A DNA stretch of 8,792 nucleotides from Bacillota bacterium (lineage in GTDB: Bacteria > Bacillota > Clostridia > Christensenellales > Pumilibacteraceae). Positions 1-5,723 of the stretch are shown here, piece after piece (the stretch's first letter is position 1; each line of letters starts with the position of its first letter). The DNA is taken from positions 1 to 8,792 of the forward strand of contig WQZE01000029.1 of the NCBI GenBank assembly GCA_009780875.1, read 5' to 3'. Made by a program: the position numbers and the translations under genes. The notes under the pieces were generated by a model, which saw only the letters and a program-made list of their open reading frames with translations, was not told where the DNA came from and made no database searches.

Positions 1-35
1 AATCCTTGCTCTTTTAGTGACTGTAATATACTCAT
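1..35 (-). CDS. N-terminal fragment of a gene overlapping pth, possibly mfd
   Basis: An ATG at 33-35 on the minus strand overlaps the pth stop codon in an ATGA arrangement, which suggests translational coupling. The readable peptide is MSILQSLKEQG before the window ends. In many Bacillota the gene directly after pth is mfd, the transcription-repair coupling factor, and Mfd proteins often start with a short amphipathic stretch of this kind. The assignment to mfd is therefore inference from gene order. Eleven codons are far too few to recognise a family. That a gene starts here is better supported than its identity. Confidence 0.5.
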   Translation of the reverse strand, partial: MSILQSLKEQG

Positions 36-586
36 TTTGACTCTCTGGGCTCAACGCACCATTTTGCAATTTGTTGACTTGCCTCTTGACACGCTTTTTG
101 GAGTGGCTCAAAGTGTTCACCAAGCACCTTCATCAATACAAAATTGATGAGAGGTATGGATTCAGGCGGTCTGCCAACGCCAATACGCACTCTGGCAATA
201 TCTGTGTGCCCAGTTTCGTTCACAACGCTTCTCATACCATTGTGTGTCCCCGCACTGCCTTCTTTTCTGAGTCGCACACCACCACAAGGCAAATCAATGT
301 CGTCATAAACGACCATACAATCACTCGGTTGCAATTTGTATTTTTTGAGGAGTGCTTTGAGTGCAAGACCGCTATTGTTCATAAAAGTGGTGGGCTTGGC
401 GAGCACCACACGCACCCCCTCCACCATTGCAAAACCCGTCAAGGAGTCACACTCTTTTTTGTCAAGCGTCACGCCCCACTTTTGACACAACAAGTCAACC
501 ACCCAAAAGCCCATATTGTGATAGGTATCTTGGTACTTGTCCCCAAGATTGCCAAGACCTGCCACCAAAACTGTTTTTTGTCCCAT
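32..586 (-). CDS. pth: Peptidyl-tRNA hydrolase (Pth)
   Basis: Cytosolic esterase that releases peptides from prematurely dropped peptidyl-tRNA and recycles the tRNA. The product is 184 residues, normal for the family. Visible family signatures are GLGN near the N-terminus (Asn13), YHNMGF (catalytic His23), KPTTFMNNSG (Asn70), YDDIDLPCG (Asp95, which would activate the histidine) and GTHNG (His115, Asn116). The usual GLGNPG reads GLGNLG and GGHNG reads GTHNG, both mild changes. Start choice: Pth begins a few residues before GLGN, so ATG at 586 is preferred over the in-frame ATG at 703, whose extension crosses a repeat and the promoter. There is no Shine-Dalgarno; a consensus promoter places +1 at this ATG. 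The downstream gene overlaps by 4 bases. Confidence 0.95.
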   Translation of the reverse strand: MGQKTVLVAGLGNLGDKYQDTYHNMGFWVVDLLCQKWGVTLDKKECDSLTGFAMVEGVRVVLAKPTTFMNNSGLALKALLKKYKLQPSDCMVVYDDIDLPCGGVRLRKEGSAGTHNGMRSVVNETGHTDIARVRIGVGRPPESIPLINFVLMKVLGEHFEPLQKACQEASQQIAKWCVEPRESK

Positions 587-592
587 TCTCAC

Positions 593-621
593 ATTATACC
601 ACAAATTATTTTTTTTGTCAA
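593..621 (-). promoter_or_regulatory. Near-perfect housekeeping promoter of pth
   Basis: On the minus strand TTGACA (616-621) and TATAAT (593-598) are separated by 17 bp, a perfect sigma-A-type match. The -10 box also has the TG extension (GTGGTATAAT). Only six bases, GTGAGA, lie between the -10 box and the pth ATG, so the expected start of transcription is the A of the start codon. The transcript would be leaderless. Confidence 0.85.
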
Positions 622-624
622 TAT

Positions 625-719
625 ATACCACAATTTCGTGCCACTCAATTGTGGTGAATGTTTTATTCCAATTGAATTGTGCAACACTCCTTTCAAACTT
701 CACTTTTCTTATGATGATT
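625..719 (-). repeat. 95-bp dispersed repeat, unit 1 (upstream of pth)
   Basis: This block aligns end to end with 8671-8765. A 32-bp left module (625-656) matches at 25 of 32 positions without gaps, a 34-bp middle is poorly conserved, and a 29-bp right module (691-719) matches at about 25 of 29. Positions 624-651 are also identical over 28 bases to the last 28 bases of the window. The left module contains an 8-bp inverted repeat, ACCACAAT (627-634) and ATTGTGGT (648-655). Read on the minus strand, the hairpin closes through UGA/GAA, a G-C and a U-A pair to a GGC loop. It lies downstream of the tRNA genes on their transcribed strand and stops a few bases before the pth -35 box. Function unknown. 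Confidence 0.75.
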
Positions 720-935
720 GCACGACCATATCACACAACACTCAATACCCCATCCTTGCATACAAAACTCAAAATCTATCACGCTGTTGCAAACAAAATC
801 CAAGGCACCGCTTTGCAAAAATGCACAAACGCATGCCGTGACTTGCCTTGCTTGGTGCAGATATCAAGCACCCTATGTAAAAATACACTACCTGCACACC
901 AAAGAATCATCACTTGACCCGCACCAAGATTGGAT
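720..935. other. Gene-free stretch after tRNA-Arg with nested inverted repeats
   Basis: No convincing reading frame is seen here. On the minus strand, directly after tRNA-Arg, CTTGGTGC (921-928) can pair with GCACCAAG (851-858). Inside it GTCAAG can pair with CTTGAT. Next, CAAGGCA/TGCCTTG (801-807 with 844-850) forms a second stem followed on the minus strand by GATTTTGTTTG, which could serve as a weak terminator for the tRNA transcript. GCACCAAG could also pair partly with GGTGCCTTGG further on, so alternative folds are possible. This may be only a trailer region or may be an unrecognised small RNA. I recognise no known RNA family. Confidence 0.4.
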
Positions 936-1010
936 TGGCACCCCCGCCGAGAATCGAACTCAGAACTAGCCCTTAGGAGGGGCTCGTTATATCCATTTAA
1001 CTACGGAGGC
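936..1010 (-). tRNA. tRNA-Arg(CCU)
   Basis: A complete cloverleaf reads on the minus strand from 1010 to 936, 75 bases with CCA encoded. The acceptor stem is GCCTCCG with CGGGGGT, containing G-U pairs. The D stem is GTTA/TAAC. The anticodon stem is AGCCC/GGGCT around the loop CTCCTAA, giving anticodon CCT, which reads AGG codons. The T arm is CTGAG TTCGATT CTCGG. It follows tRNA-Leu by 35 bases and probably shares its transcript. Confidence 0.96.
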
Positions 1011-1015
1011 ATTAT

Positions 1016-1036
1016 TTTGCATCCATTGGATGCAAA
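1016..1036. other. Perfect hairpin between the two tRNA genes
   Basis: TTTGCATCC (1016-1024) and GGATGCAAA (1028-1036) form a perfect 9-bp inverted repeat with a 3-base loop. It nearly fills the 35-base gap between tRNA-Leu and tRNA-Arg. No T-run follows on the transcribed strand, so it looks more like a processing or spacer hairpin than an intrinsic terminator. Confidence 0.6.
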
Positions 1037-1045
1037 CTAAATGAT

Positions 1046-1127
1046 TGGTGCGGCCTGCGGGACTTGAACCCGCACGGTTGCCCATACGCCCCTCAAACGT
1101 AAGTGTCTGCCATTCCACCAAGGCCGC
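1046..1127 (-). tRNA. tRNA-Leu(GAG)
   Basis: A class II tRNA reads on the minus strand from 1127 to 1046, 82 bases with CCA encoded. The acceptor stem is GCGGCCT/AGGCCGC with discriminator A. The anticodon stem is TACGT/GCGTA around the loop TTGAGGG, giving anticodon GAG (CUC and CUU codons). The variable arm TGGGCAACCGT is extended, as expected for leucine, and the T arm is GCGGG TTCAAGT CCCGC. It is the first tRNA after the promoter at 1202-1230. Confidence 0.95.
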
Positions 1128-1201
1128 AAATGTGCATCACGCCAATCCTGAAAAACTTTGCGAACAAACTCTATCAAGCAATTTGACAATGATACACTCT
1201 T

Positions 1202-1230
1202 ATTGTACCATATTCACAAAAAATAGTCAA
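1202..1230 (-). promoter_or_regulatory. Promoter of the tRNA-Leu/tRNA-Arg transcript
   Basis: On the minus strand TTGACT (1225-1230) and TACAAT (1202-1207) are 17 bp apart. Transcription would start near 1195, about 68 bases before the mature 5' end of tRNA-Leu. The leader would be removed by processing. Confidence 0.75.
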
Positions 1231-1263
1231 ATCATTTTGCTTGTTTTGCAAAAATCTATATGA

Positions 1264-2346
1264 TTACACCATCACTCTTTTTATGTCCTTGCTGAGATGC
1301 GTCAAAAATTCATCCAATCCAATCTCACACCAATCAGATACTTGCTCCAAGGTCACCACTTTATTGTCCCAAACAAAAGCCTGGTCACCCAATCTCACCT
1401 CTGGGATATCTGTCACATCCACATTGGTCATATCCATACACACGCTACCCAAAATGGGGGCTTTTTGACCGTGCAACACGACACAACCCACCCCGCTCAT
1501 TTTGCGTGACAATCCATCTGAGTACCCAATCGCCAAGGTTGCAATGGTCCGCTCTTTTTGCAAAACCGAAGTCCCCGTATAGCCAAGAGAGGTCCCCACT
1601 GGCATAGTACGGATAGAGACCACTTTTGCACTGAGTTTGATAGCAGGTTGCAAGGACAAATGATTGGCAAAAAAAGGCTGAGGATAATACCCATACAACA
1701 CATACCCAGGACGCACCATATCATAAAAAGCCTGCGGCTGCCCTACAATGGCACCACTACAACAAAGCGACTTGTATTTGAGTTTCCCAAAGTGTTTTTG
1801 GGCCGTTTGCACCGCCGTTGCAAAGTGTGCTGACTGTTTTTGTGAGTATGCTACATCTTGTGGCTCAAAACTCTCTGGATAAGCATATTGTGAAAAAATG
1901 CCCACGACTTCTATGTTTTTGAGAGTTTTGCACTCTTTACAAAACGACTCTATTTGACTTGGCAAAATACCCACCGTGCCAAGCCCTGTATCAATGGAGA
2001 GTTGCACTTGGACACGCTTTTTTGCAGCCTTGTCCAACTGACGCAAAAAAGCAATCTCGCTCACCGCAATGCAAAAATCATTTTGTACAAGTGTCTCTAT
2101 GTCATCCAAATCTGGCTGATACAACACAAGTATGGGTGTGTTTGCAAATCTCCTGTACTCCACCGCCTCATACACATCTGCCACCCCCACCATACAACCA
2201 TCACCGACAGCCTTTGCCGCCGCCTCAAAACCTATGCCATATGCATTGGCTTTGATAATGGGCATCACCAAAACCTGACCCACAAGGCTTTGTATATGTG
2301 CCAAATTGTGCTGAATCGCCTTGGTATCAATAAACATTGTGGACAT
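1264..2346 (-). CDS. alr: Alanine-racemase-family PLP enzyme with unusual active site
   Basis: Fold-type III PLP enzyme of 360 residues, usual for alanine racemase, which makes D-alanine for peptidoglycan. Visible motifs: PIIKANAYG with the PLP lysine Lys32 and Tyr36, MVRPGYVLYG (Arg212, which contacts the PLP ring nitrogen), LGYTG (Tyr256, the second catalytic base), AIGYSDG, and GSVCMDM (Met304, Asp305). Several normally conserved residues differ: the motif usually reading KxDTGxGRxG is SIDTGLGTVG (Ser117, Thr124), the usual THFA is SQYA (Gln153 for the ring-stacking His), and YGHG is YGIG. The enzyme may be a divergent alanine racemase or have another amino-acid specificity. Start: ATG at 2346 has AAGGGGG (2352-2358) just upstream and lies after the promoter, whereas the in-frame ATG at 2397 falls inside the -10 region. 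Confidence 0.85.
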   Translation of the reverse strand: MSTMFIDTKAIQHNLAHIQSLVGQVLVMPIIKANAYGIGFEAAAKAVGDGCMVGVADVYEAVEYRRFANTPILVLYQPDLDDIETLVQNDFCIAVSEIAFLRQLDKAAKKRVQVQLSIDTGLGTVGILPSQIESFCKECKTLKNIEVVGIFSQYAYPESFEPQDVAYSQKQSAHFATAVQTAQKHFGKLKYKSLCCSGAIVGQPQAFYDMVRPGYVLYGYYPQPFFANHLSLQPAIKLSAKVVSIRTMPVGTSLGYTGTSVLQKERTIATLAIGYSDGLSRKMSGVGCVVLHGQKAPILGSVCMDMTNVDVTDIPEVRLGDQAFVWDNKVVTLEQVSDWCEIGLDEFLTHLSKDIKRVMV

Positions 2347-2388
2347 AAACACCCCCTTGGCTCCAAAACCTTGCAACCATCTATATGC

Positions 2389-2418
2389 ATTGTACAACGA
2401 TTAGACCCGATATGTCAA
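2389..2418 (-). promoter_or_regulatory. Promoter of the racemase gene
   Basis: TTGACA (2413-2418) and TACAAT (2389-2394) are separated by 18 bp on the minus strand. The start would fall near 2382, giving a leader of about 36 bases that includes the Shine-Dalgarno. This fixes the choice of the downstream ATG. Confidence 0.75.
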
Positions 2419-2427
2419 GTGTTTTGG

Positions 2428-2461
2428 GTGCATTGCATTATTTTTTAAAAAAGCAATGCAC
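2428..2461. other. Inverted repeat between ispE and the racemase gene
   Basis: GTGCATTGC (2428-2436) and GCAATGCAC (2453-2461) are perfect 9-bp arms around a 16-base loop that itself contains the palindrome TTTTTTAAAAAA. It lies between the ispE stop and the -35 box of the racemase promoter. No T-run follows on the minus strand, so it is an atypical terminator at best. It could be an operator for the next gene. Confidence 0.55.
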
Positions 2462-2482
2462 TAACAACAAGGCACCTTTCAG

Positions 2483-3505
2483 TCAAGATATGATTTGTGT
2501 GCCACACTCCACGGTATTGCACTCATACACAAAATCATTGCTTTGACGCAATTTTTTCAAAACTTCTTGTGTGTCAAAATCATTGTCAAGCAATGCAAAA
2601 CACGCACTGCCACTCCCGCTCATCGTGGCGTACACCGCACCACCTTGATACAGTGTATCAATATTGGAGGCTATGTGCGGATTGATAGAGTTTGCTGACC
2701 GCACAAGTGCATTGTGTGCCACCGTTTTGAGCCATCCGATTTTGCCTGTCAGCAAGCACTCCACCACTTTTGCATTGTTAGGATTGGGGTATTCCTTGGT
2801 ACCATTATCCTCCCCATAAATCGGTACAAACTTGTCATAAGTCTCAAAACACAATTGCGTAGGCACAATCCCTTGCCTTGCCAAAACAACCTTGTATTTT
2901 TGACCACACGCAAAAAAGTCAACCCTATCACCCACACCCTGTATGCGACCTAGTCCCCCTTGCATCATAAAAGGCACATCGCTCCCAAAATCCGCAAGTT
3001 CGCTATGTGTCATACGCATATAGTATTTGGAGGGCATATTGCCTCGTTTGTATTCTTGGGTGTGGCTATGATATTGGATTCCGTATTGTTTGGCAAGCAG
3101 ACAAAGAATACTCGCAAGATTGGCAGAAGACCCACCCAATCCGGACATTTCGGGAATTTGTTTTTTGATACAAATATCAAACCCACAAAGACCAAATCTC
3201 TTGACAAATTTTTCCAAACAAATTTTTACGGTATTCTTGTGGGGTGCGATTTCAAAATTCTCAAACACAACCTCTACACGCTCATCAGTTCTTGGTGCAA
3301 TTTGTATCATATCATACAAATCAATACTCATCGCCACACTGTCAAGCAAATGCTTTTTCTTGATAGTCTCTTGTGACACTGCACACTCTTGCAAAGCACC
3401 ACCCACGATCGCTGCTTGTGACTTGGTTTGCACCCCTGTCTCAAAACCTTTGACAAGCAAAGATAGATTAATTTTTGCAAATGATTTGATTTGTACACTA
3501 TCCAT
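2483..3505 (-). CDS. ispE: 4-diphosphocytidyl-2-C-methyl-D-erythritol kinase (IspE) with insertions
   Basis: GHMP-family kinase that phosphorylates CDP-methylerythritol in the non-mevalonate (MEP) isoprenoid pathway. Motifs: FAKINLSLLVKG at the N-terminus, HLLDSVAMSIDLYD, the ATP-binding glycine loop PEMSGLGGSSANLA (118-131), SDVPFMMQGG with the likely catalytic Asp176, and MSGSGSACFALL near the C-terminus. At 340 residues it is longer than the usual 280-300. About 27 residues are inserted at 21-50, where the family normally reads KRxDGYH, and a second insertion of about 15-20 residues lies around 144-163. The substrate-stacking Tyr of DGYH is replaced by Lys51, although His52 remains. The start at 3505 fits the family N-terminus. 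There is no useful Shine-Dalgarno spacing. Confidence 0.9.
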   Translation of the reverse strand: MDSVQIKSFAKINLSLLVKGFETGVQTKSQAAIVGGALQECAVSQETIKKKHLLDSVAMSIDLYDMIQIAPRTDERVEVVFENFEIAPHKNTVKICLEKFVKRFGLCGFDICIKKQIPEMSGLGGSSANLASILCLLAKQYGIQYHSHTQEYKRGNMPSKYYMRMTHSELADFGSDVPFMMQGGLGRIQGVGDRVDFFACGQKYKVVLARQGIVPTQLCFETYDKFVPIYGEDNGTKEYPNPNNAKVVECLLTGKIGWLKTVAHNALVRSANSINPHIASNIDTLYQGGAVYATMSGSGSACFALLDNDFDTQEVLKKLRQSNDFVYECNTVECGTQIIS

Positions 3506-3512
3506 CCTTGCT

Positions 3513-3541
3513 ATTATACACTACACACAAAAATTTGACAA
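3513..3541 (-). promoter_or_regulatory. Promoter of ispE, predicted leaderless
   Basis: On the minus strand TTGTCA (3536-3541) and TATAAT (3513-3518) are 17 bp apart. Seven bases, AGCAAGG, separate the -10 box from the ispE ATG, so +1 is expected at the G before the ATG or at its A. The AAGG touches the ATG and cannot act as a normal ribosome-binding site. Confidence 0.75.
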
Positions 3542-3562
3542 CTAAATTTGCACCAAAAACAC

Positions 3563-3595
3563 AAAAAGATATCTGCTCATAGCAAATACCTTTTT
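3563..3595 (-). terminator. Intrinsic terminator of sipL
   Basis: On the minus strand AAAAAGGTATTTGC and GCAGATATCTTTTT form a 14-bp stem with two G-U pairs and a 5-base loop, followed by CTTTTTGTGTTTTT. It lies between the sipL stop and the ispE promoter, so ispE is probably transcribed independently. Confidence 0.8.
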
Positions 3596-3618
3596 GTTGT
3601 CTTTTGGCACCGTTTTGT

Positions 3619-5139
3619 CTAGGATGACTTTTTGAGCAATTGTCTATATGCAATGACCCTTTCGTTGCCCACCAACGGGAGCACAAGAGATGGGTTTTGT
3701 GACATAATTTGCTCAGGTGTCGCCCCCAGTGCCTTGGCAATGTCCCATAGCGTCTCGCCGCTTTTTGCAATATGAATGCTAAACGCACCAGATTGCATAG
3801 GTACCGGCTCGCCCTTTTGGATATCTACAATGATTTGTTTTTTTGCACTGCTTGCCACAATGGTGTTGATTCCAATGTCTGCCTTGACCTCTATTTCATT
3901 GCCCCTACGCAAGCGTGCATTGATATTGATGACGCTACCCTGTGCGGTCACCACATCACCCATTTCTATGTTGTCATTGACAAAGGTGCCAAAGGGGAGT
4001 TCTACGGAGACGCTATATTTGGCGTTTCTATCTTGGTTATAATAAATAATATTGGCATTGACCACGCCCTCAATGCTGATACGCCCTTTCTCTGGCAACA
4101 ACTTTGTGAGATTGAGTTTGCCCGCCACGGTCGCCAAAATATTGTCGGCAATCGGCAGGTCATCGTTGAGTGTAATAGTGCCCTCTACTCTCTCATCAAA
4201 AAAAGACCCGTGCTTGAAACAAGTAATATCCATCACTTGCGTAGTGGTATTGAGTTCGTTCTCCACACAAAAAGCATCGGTAATGGGCGAAAAAGCAACT
4301 TTTTTGAAAGCAATCACTCGGGTCAATATTTGTATGTCCAAATTGATATTGTTGCTCCCATCCGTTTGGGTGCCTTTGACGGCACCCACATCAAGCAAAA
4401 CTACGGCTCTTGCATCGTTTCGCACCCCACTTGCTTGCAACTCTTGCGTAAAGGGAATGGTGTGCACCGTGCTTTTGATGAGCCCGCCCTCCACCTCCAC
4501 AATGAGATTGTTAAAAACGGTTCCTTCACAAATCACGCTGTCCACACTGGCTCTTGCATTTTTGAGAACTACGCTACTTTCAATGGCAATCAATCTTGTT
4601 GGTCTACCGTCTAGGTAGGTATCTGTCACCACAAAATTATCACTATTGTCAACAATACAACTGTCATACTCAATACTTTCATCGTGTGTATATACATCAT
4701 CCCCGCACCCTGTCAAATGCCTAATCTCGTGATTGGCAACAGAGAACAACTTGACCTCTACCACGGTTGCGATTCTGAGTTCGGTGGCTCCAACGCTCAC
4801 CGTATCCGTATCCAAGGGATTGCATACAAAGATGGGTTTGGTATTTTGTACAATCTCTCCACTCACCAACTTATCAGAAAAATCTGCCGTATGCTCTATG
4901 CACCGATTGAACCCATCAATATCCACATAGACCACCGTAAAATGCAATTTGCCCACAAAGCGAGCCTCTCCCACAAATACTTCTGCGGGGCTTATGTTGG
5001 CTCGTGTTGTGATAGACATTACTTTGCCTATCTGTGCCGAGATGGGTGGTGTCAAATTTGTCTCTACCACCACTTGTCCTATTGCGTGTTGTCGCAAACT
5101 ATCTGACCTTGCCACTTCAAATTGTGGTAAAAATGTCAT
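3619..5139 (-). CDS. sipL: SipL-like spore coat anchor (SPOCS/DUF3794 repeats plus C-terminal LysM)
   Basis: A 506-residue protein rich in beta-forming segments, consistent with several SPOCS (DUF3794) modules over residues 1 to about 440. It ends in a LysM domain at about 454-499, with the signature SGETLWDIAKALGATPEQI and NPSL. This layout matches SipL of Clostridioides difficile, the functional counterpart of SpoVID. SipL holds SpoIVA on the forespore surface through its LysM domain and is required for coat assembly. No signal peptide or membrane segment is seen, as expected for a mother-cell cytosolic protein. Start: ATG at 5139 is preceded by GGAGG at five-base spacing (GGAGGATTTT), much better than the in-frame ATG at 5160. 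It is divergent from veg. The naming as sipL rests on domain layout; another SPOCS/LysM paralogue is possible. Confidence 0.8.
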   Translation of the reverse strand: MTFLPQFEVARSDSLRQHAIGQVVVETNLTPPISAQIGKVMSITTRANISPAEVFVGEARFVGKLHFTVVYVDIDGFNRCIEHTADFSDKLVSGEIVQNTKPIFVCNPLDTDTVSVGATELRIATVVEVKLFSVANHEIRHLTGCGDDVYTHDESIEYDSCIVDNSDNFVVTDTYLDGRPTRLIAIESSVVLKNARASVDSVICEGTVFNNLIVEVEGGLIKSTVHTIPFTQELQASGVRNDARAVVLLDVGAVKGTQTDGSNNINLDIQILTRVIAFKKVAFSPITDAFCVENELNTTTQVMDITCFKHGSFFDERVEGTITLNDDLPIADNILATVAGKLNLTKLLPEKGRISIEGVVNANIIYYNQDRNAKYSVSVELPFGTFVNDNIEMGDVVTAQGSVININARLRRGNEIEVKADIGINTIVASSAKKQIIVDIQKGEPVPMQSGAFSIHIAKSGETLWDIAKALGATPEQIMSQNPSLVLPLVGNERVIAYRQLLKKSS

Positions 5140-5220
5140 AAAATCCTCCACTGCGGTCATTCACCGCACCACTCACACAATGACCCTTGCTACCAATCAC
5201 AGCAAGACCCCTTGTGTTTT

Positions 5221-5237
5221 CTTGTACACTCTACAAG
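5221..5237. promoter_or_regulatory. Perfect inverted repeat in the sipL-veg intergenic region
   Basis: CTTGTA (5221-5226) and TACAAG (5232-5237) flank five bases. On the minus strand it falls just after a TATAAT (5241-5246) that could be the sipL -10 box, although no sigma-A -35 box stands at the right distance. A sporulation sigma factor for sipL would fit this, but I cannot assign one. The repeat could be an operator or a leader hairpin for sipL. Confidence 0.35.
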
Positions 5238-5353
5238 TCTATTATAAAATATTCAGCATCTTAAAACTTATGACAATAACTTTGGCGTATAAACCTTGGC
5301 ACACAATTGCCTTTCTATGTTTAAATATCTTTTTTTTGGTCAATACTTGTTCT

Positions 5354-5596
5354 ATGCGAAAAGTCAACAATAGTATAGACAATGTCAAAGACTTGATACA
5401 AAACTTGCAAGGAAAATCTCTCAAAATCAGCGTCAACAAAGGTCGCAAACGCATCGTCCGTTATGTGGGCAGTATTTTGGAGACTTACCCACAAGTCTTT
5501 GTACTCAAAATTGACAATGACAAATTTTTGGACAAACTATCGTGCAGTTATAGTGATGTCATTTGTGGAGATATCAAACTAGGCGTCAAAGAATGA
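5354..5596 (+). CDS. veg: Veg family protein
   Basis: An 80-residue protein with the Veg signature: a short helix, then KSLKISVNKGRKRIVRYVGSI, TYPQVFVLKI, and SCSYSDVICGDIKLGV. In Bacillus subtilis Veg is a small, strongly expressed SH3-like protein linked to biofilm regulation and spore outgrowth; its exact biochemical role is unclear. Length is typical (80-90). Start: this ATG matches the family N-terminus, and the in-frame upstream extension has a hydrophobic composition unlike Veg. No Shine-Dalgarno precedes it. A weak TTTAAA-16-AATACT promoter would place +1 at the ATG. Position beside sipL and near ispE agrees with clostridial gene order. A strong terminator follows 22 bases after the stop. 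Confidence 0.88.
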   Translation: MRKVNNSIDNVKDLIQNLQGKSLKISVNKGRKRIVRYVGSILETYPQVFVLKIDNDKFLDKLSCSYSDVICGDIKLGVKE

Positions 5597-5618
5597 ACCA
5601 AGATATTTACTTATCAAA

Positions 5619-5656
5619 AAACAAACCCCCAAGACATTGTCCTTGGGGGTTTGTTT
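5619..5656. terminator. Bidirectional terminator between veg and the zinc-ribbon gene
   Basis: AAACAAACCCCCAAG (5619-5633) and CTTGGGGGTTTGTTT (5642-5656) form a perfect 15-bp stem with an 8-base loop. On the minus strand the arm runs straight into TTTGTTTTTT. On the plus strand the T-rich end is TTTGTTTGC, with more T shortly after. It sits between two convergent genes and can serve both. Confidence 0.93.
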
Positions 5657-5723
5657 GCTATGCATTGTTTTGTTTTTTCAAAGGCATTGGTACCGAAATC
5701 TACGCAAATAATTTCTCAAAATC

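Noticed and set aside
625..656. Sigma-54 promoter: the minus strand contains GTGGCACGAAATTGT, close to the -24/-12 consensus
   Set aside because: The -12 GC element is missing and TTG lies one base too close to the GG. Unit 2 loses the TGGCACG core, and no sigma-54 activator gene is seen.
625..656. T-box antiterminator: GAGTGGCACGA resembles part of the T-box sequence
   Set aside because: The ACCGCG part is absent, no specifier stem or downstream terminator is seen, and unit 2 changes the invariant UGG to CGG.
722..750. Possible decayed next unit of the 95-bp repeat after unit 1
   Set aside because: Only ACCA and CACTCAAT match at shifted spacing, which is too little to call a unit.
71..841. 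Long plus-strand frame opposite pth
   Set aside because: It is antisense to a well-supported pth and has a composition rich in His, Thr and Cys without motifs, as expected of a shadow frame.
779..910. A 43-codon minus-strand reading frame after tRNA-Arg (starts MILWCAGSVF)
   Set aside because: No proper ribosome-binding site, odd Trp/Cys-rich start, no family resemblance, and it overlaps the inverted repeats.
3772..4618. Long plus-strand frames opposite sipL
   Set aside because: Antisense shadows of the sipL coding sequence with no recognisable domain.
5112..5130. GCCACTTCAAATTGTGGT resembles part of the 95-bp repeat hairpin module
   Set aside because: It lies in the first codons of sipL, needs two gaps to align, and lacks the rest of the module. 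Chance is the simpler explanation.
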